A program made the position numbers and the translations under genes. This document shows, in pieces, positions 26,069 through 26,464 of a DNA stretch of 26,464 nucleotides; the stretch's first letter is position 1; every line of letters starts with the position of its first letter. The stretch spans positions 257,536 to 283,999 of the forward strand of contig CAUYUJ010012825.1 of assembly GCA_963575745.1 (NCBI GenBank), read 5' to 3'. This DNA comes from Prorocentrum cordatum (taxonomy: Eukaryota; Sar; Dinophyceae; Prorocentrales; Prorocentraceae). Below the pieces are notes generated by a model. The model worked only from the letters and a program-made list of their open reading frames with translations, was not told the origin of the DNA and did not search any database.

Positions 26069-26143
26069 GAGGAGGAGGAGGAGGAGGAGGAGGAGGAGGA
26101 GGAGGAGGAGGAGGAGGCGGAGGCGGAGGAGGAGGAGGAGGGC
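26069..26143. repeat. (GGA)n microsatellite
   Basis: About 75 bp of GAG with GCG interruptions. Confidence 0.95.
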
Positions 26144-26149
26144 GGCTTC

Positions 26150-26235
26150 GTAATTTGCCGCCGCGCTGCCCTCCACCATCCTGCAGCGGCTGGCCACCGC
26201 GCAGGCCGTGCTGCGCCGCGCCAGGGGGAGGAGGC
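26150..26235 (+). CDS. Possible exon-like island at the window end
   Basis: After TAA at about 26150 the plus strand reads FAAALPSTILQRLATAQAVL and RRARGRR with G/C at almost every third position; it would be an amphipathic helix. The minus strand is also open with G/C third positions (RCRMVEGSAAANYEA). Strand and function are undecided. 26236-26464 is GC-rich with a (GTCCGTC) run near 26286-26306 and no recognised gene. Confidence 0.2.
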
Positions 26236-26464
26236 CCCCGAGGTCATCTGTTCGGTATCCGCCCCTGGCCATCGGTGTCGCCGCCGTCCGTCGTCCGTCG
26301 TCCGTCTCGGCCACCGGCGCTGTCGTTCCTCCCCCTCCCCGCGTCTGGAGGGCGTGCGCGCCCCGTCCGGGCGGCCTCGCGCGGTCCGGCGCCCCCTCTG
26401 CTTCTTCGTGCCCCCTCCTCTCGCCTCGCCCTCGTCGCCGTCCTCCTCTTGTACGCCTCCTAGC

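Overview
The window looks like nuclear genomic DNA from a eukaryote, most likely a dinoflagellate (Prorocentrum- or Symbiodinium-like). The grounds are: high GC with huge simple-sequence tracts; a decayed pentatricopeptide (PPR) array of the kind common in dinoflagellates (units like SEMREAKLE); fragments of non-LTR retrotransposons whose end regions resemble those I know from dinoflagellates; short GC3-rich exon-like pieces separated by repeat-filled DNA; and no operon-like packing. The dinoflagellate assignment is inference; 'eukaryotic, repeat-rich' is seen directly. A 100-N assembly gap lies at 23865-23964.

Layout. 1-1560: C-rich unique DNA with six spaced near-palindromes and no recognisable gene. 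1880-2228: GAG/GAC tract. 2240-3440: array of short TTGGGGCC/ATCTTGG units. 4288-4441: compact inverted repeat. 4584-4680: probable exon of a major-facilitator transporter. 5050-5164: 9-bp minisatellite. 5325-5482 and 5645-5815: two copies of a GTGTGTATTT-type dispersed repeat. 6060-6660: microsatellites and a possible acidic exon. 6690-7480: first copy of a long dispersed repeat holding ~83-bp tandem units, followed by 7480-9340, mostly GAG tracts and two tandem duplications. 10318-10744 and 12342-12668: two different LINE 3'-end relics. 10900-11180: long polypyrimidine tract. 13034-13170: dispersed repeat that recurs at 25670-25900 with a CTC microsatellite inside it.

14482-16710 is the best coding region. 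One reading frame holds an ADP-ribosyltransferase-like domain (14482-14870), an Ala/Pro/Arg-rich stretch overlying a decayed PPR array that reads in another frame (15110-15637), and a 329-residue, eight-membrane-segment protein made of two four-segment repeats (15721-16710). Whether these are one gene, two genes, or a gene with the PPR relic inside an intron cannot be settled from the DNA alone.

17050-22860 is dominated by repeats: a (GT)n tract, another TTGGGGCC array, GAG/CTC tracts around small exon-like islands, the second copy of the 83-bp repeat element, and a ~180-bp, ~96% identical inverted repeat (20998-21849). 22998-23181 holds a cluster of GACCCGGGTC palindromes. It is followed by the clearest mobile element here: a 160-bp element with 23-bp terminal inverted repeats and a perfect 8-bp target duplication (23200-23375). 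A minus-strand GC3-rich exon runs into the assembly gap. The rest, to 26464, has further repeat copies and a few weak exon-like islands.

No complete, intact gene with both ends supported is present except possibly the membrane protein. No rRNA, tRNA or CRISPR array was recognised by eye. Most long open frames here are translations of GAG, CT, CA or TTGGGG repeats and are not genes.
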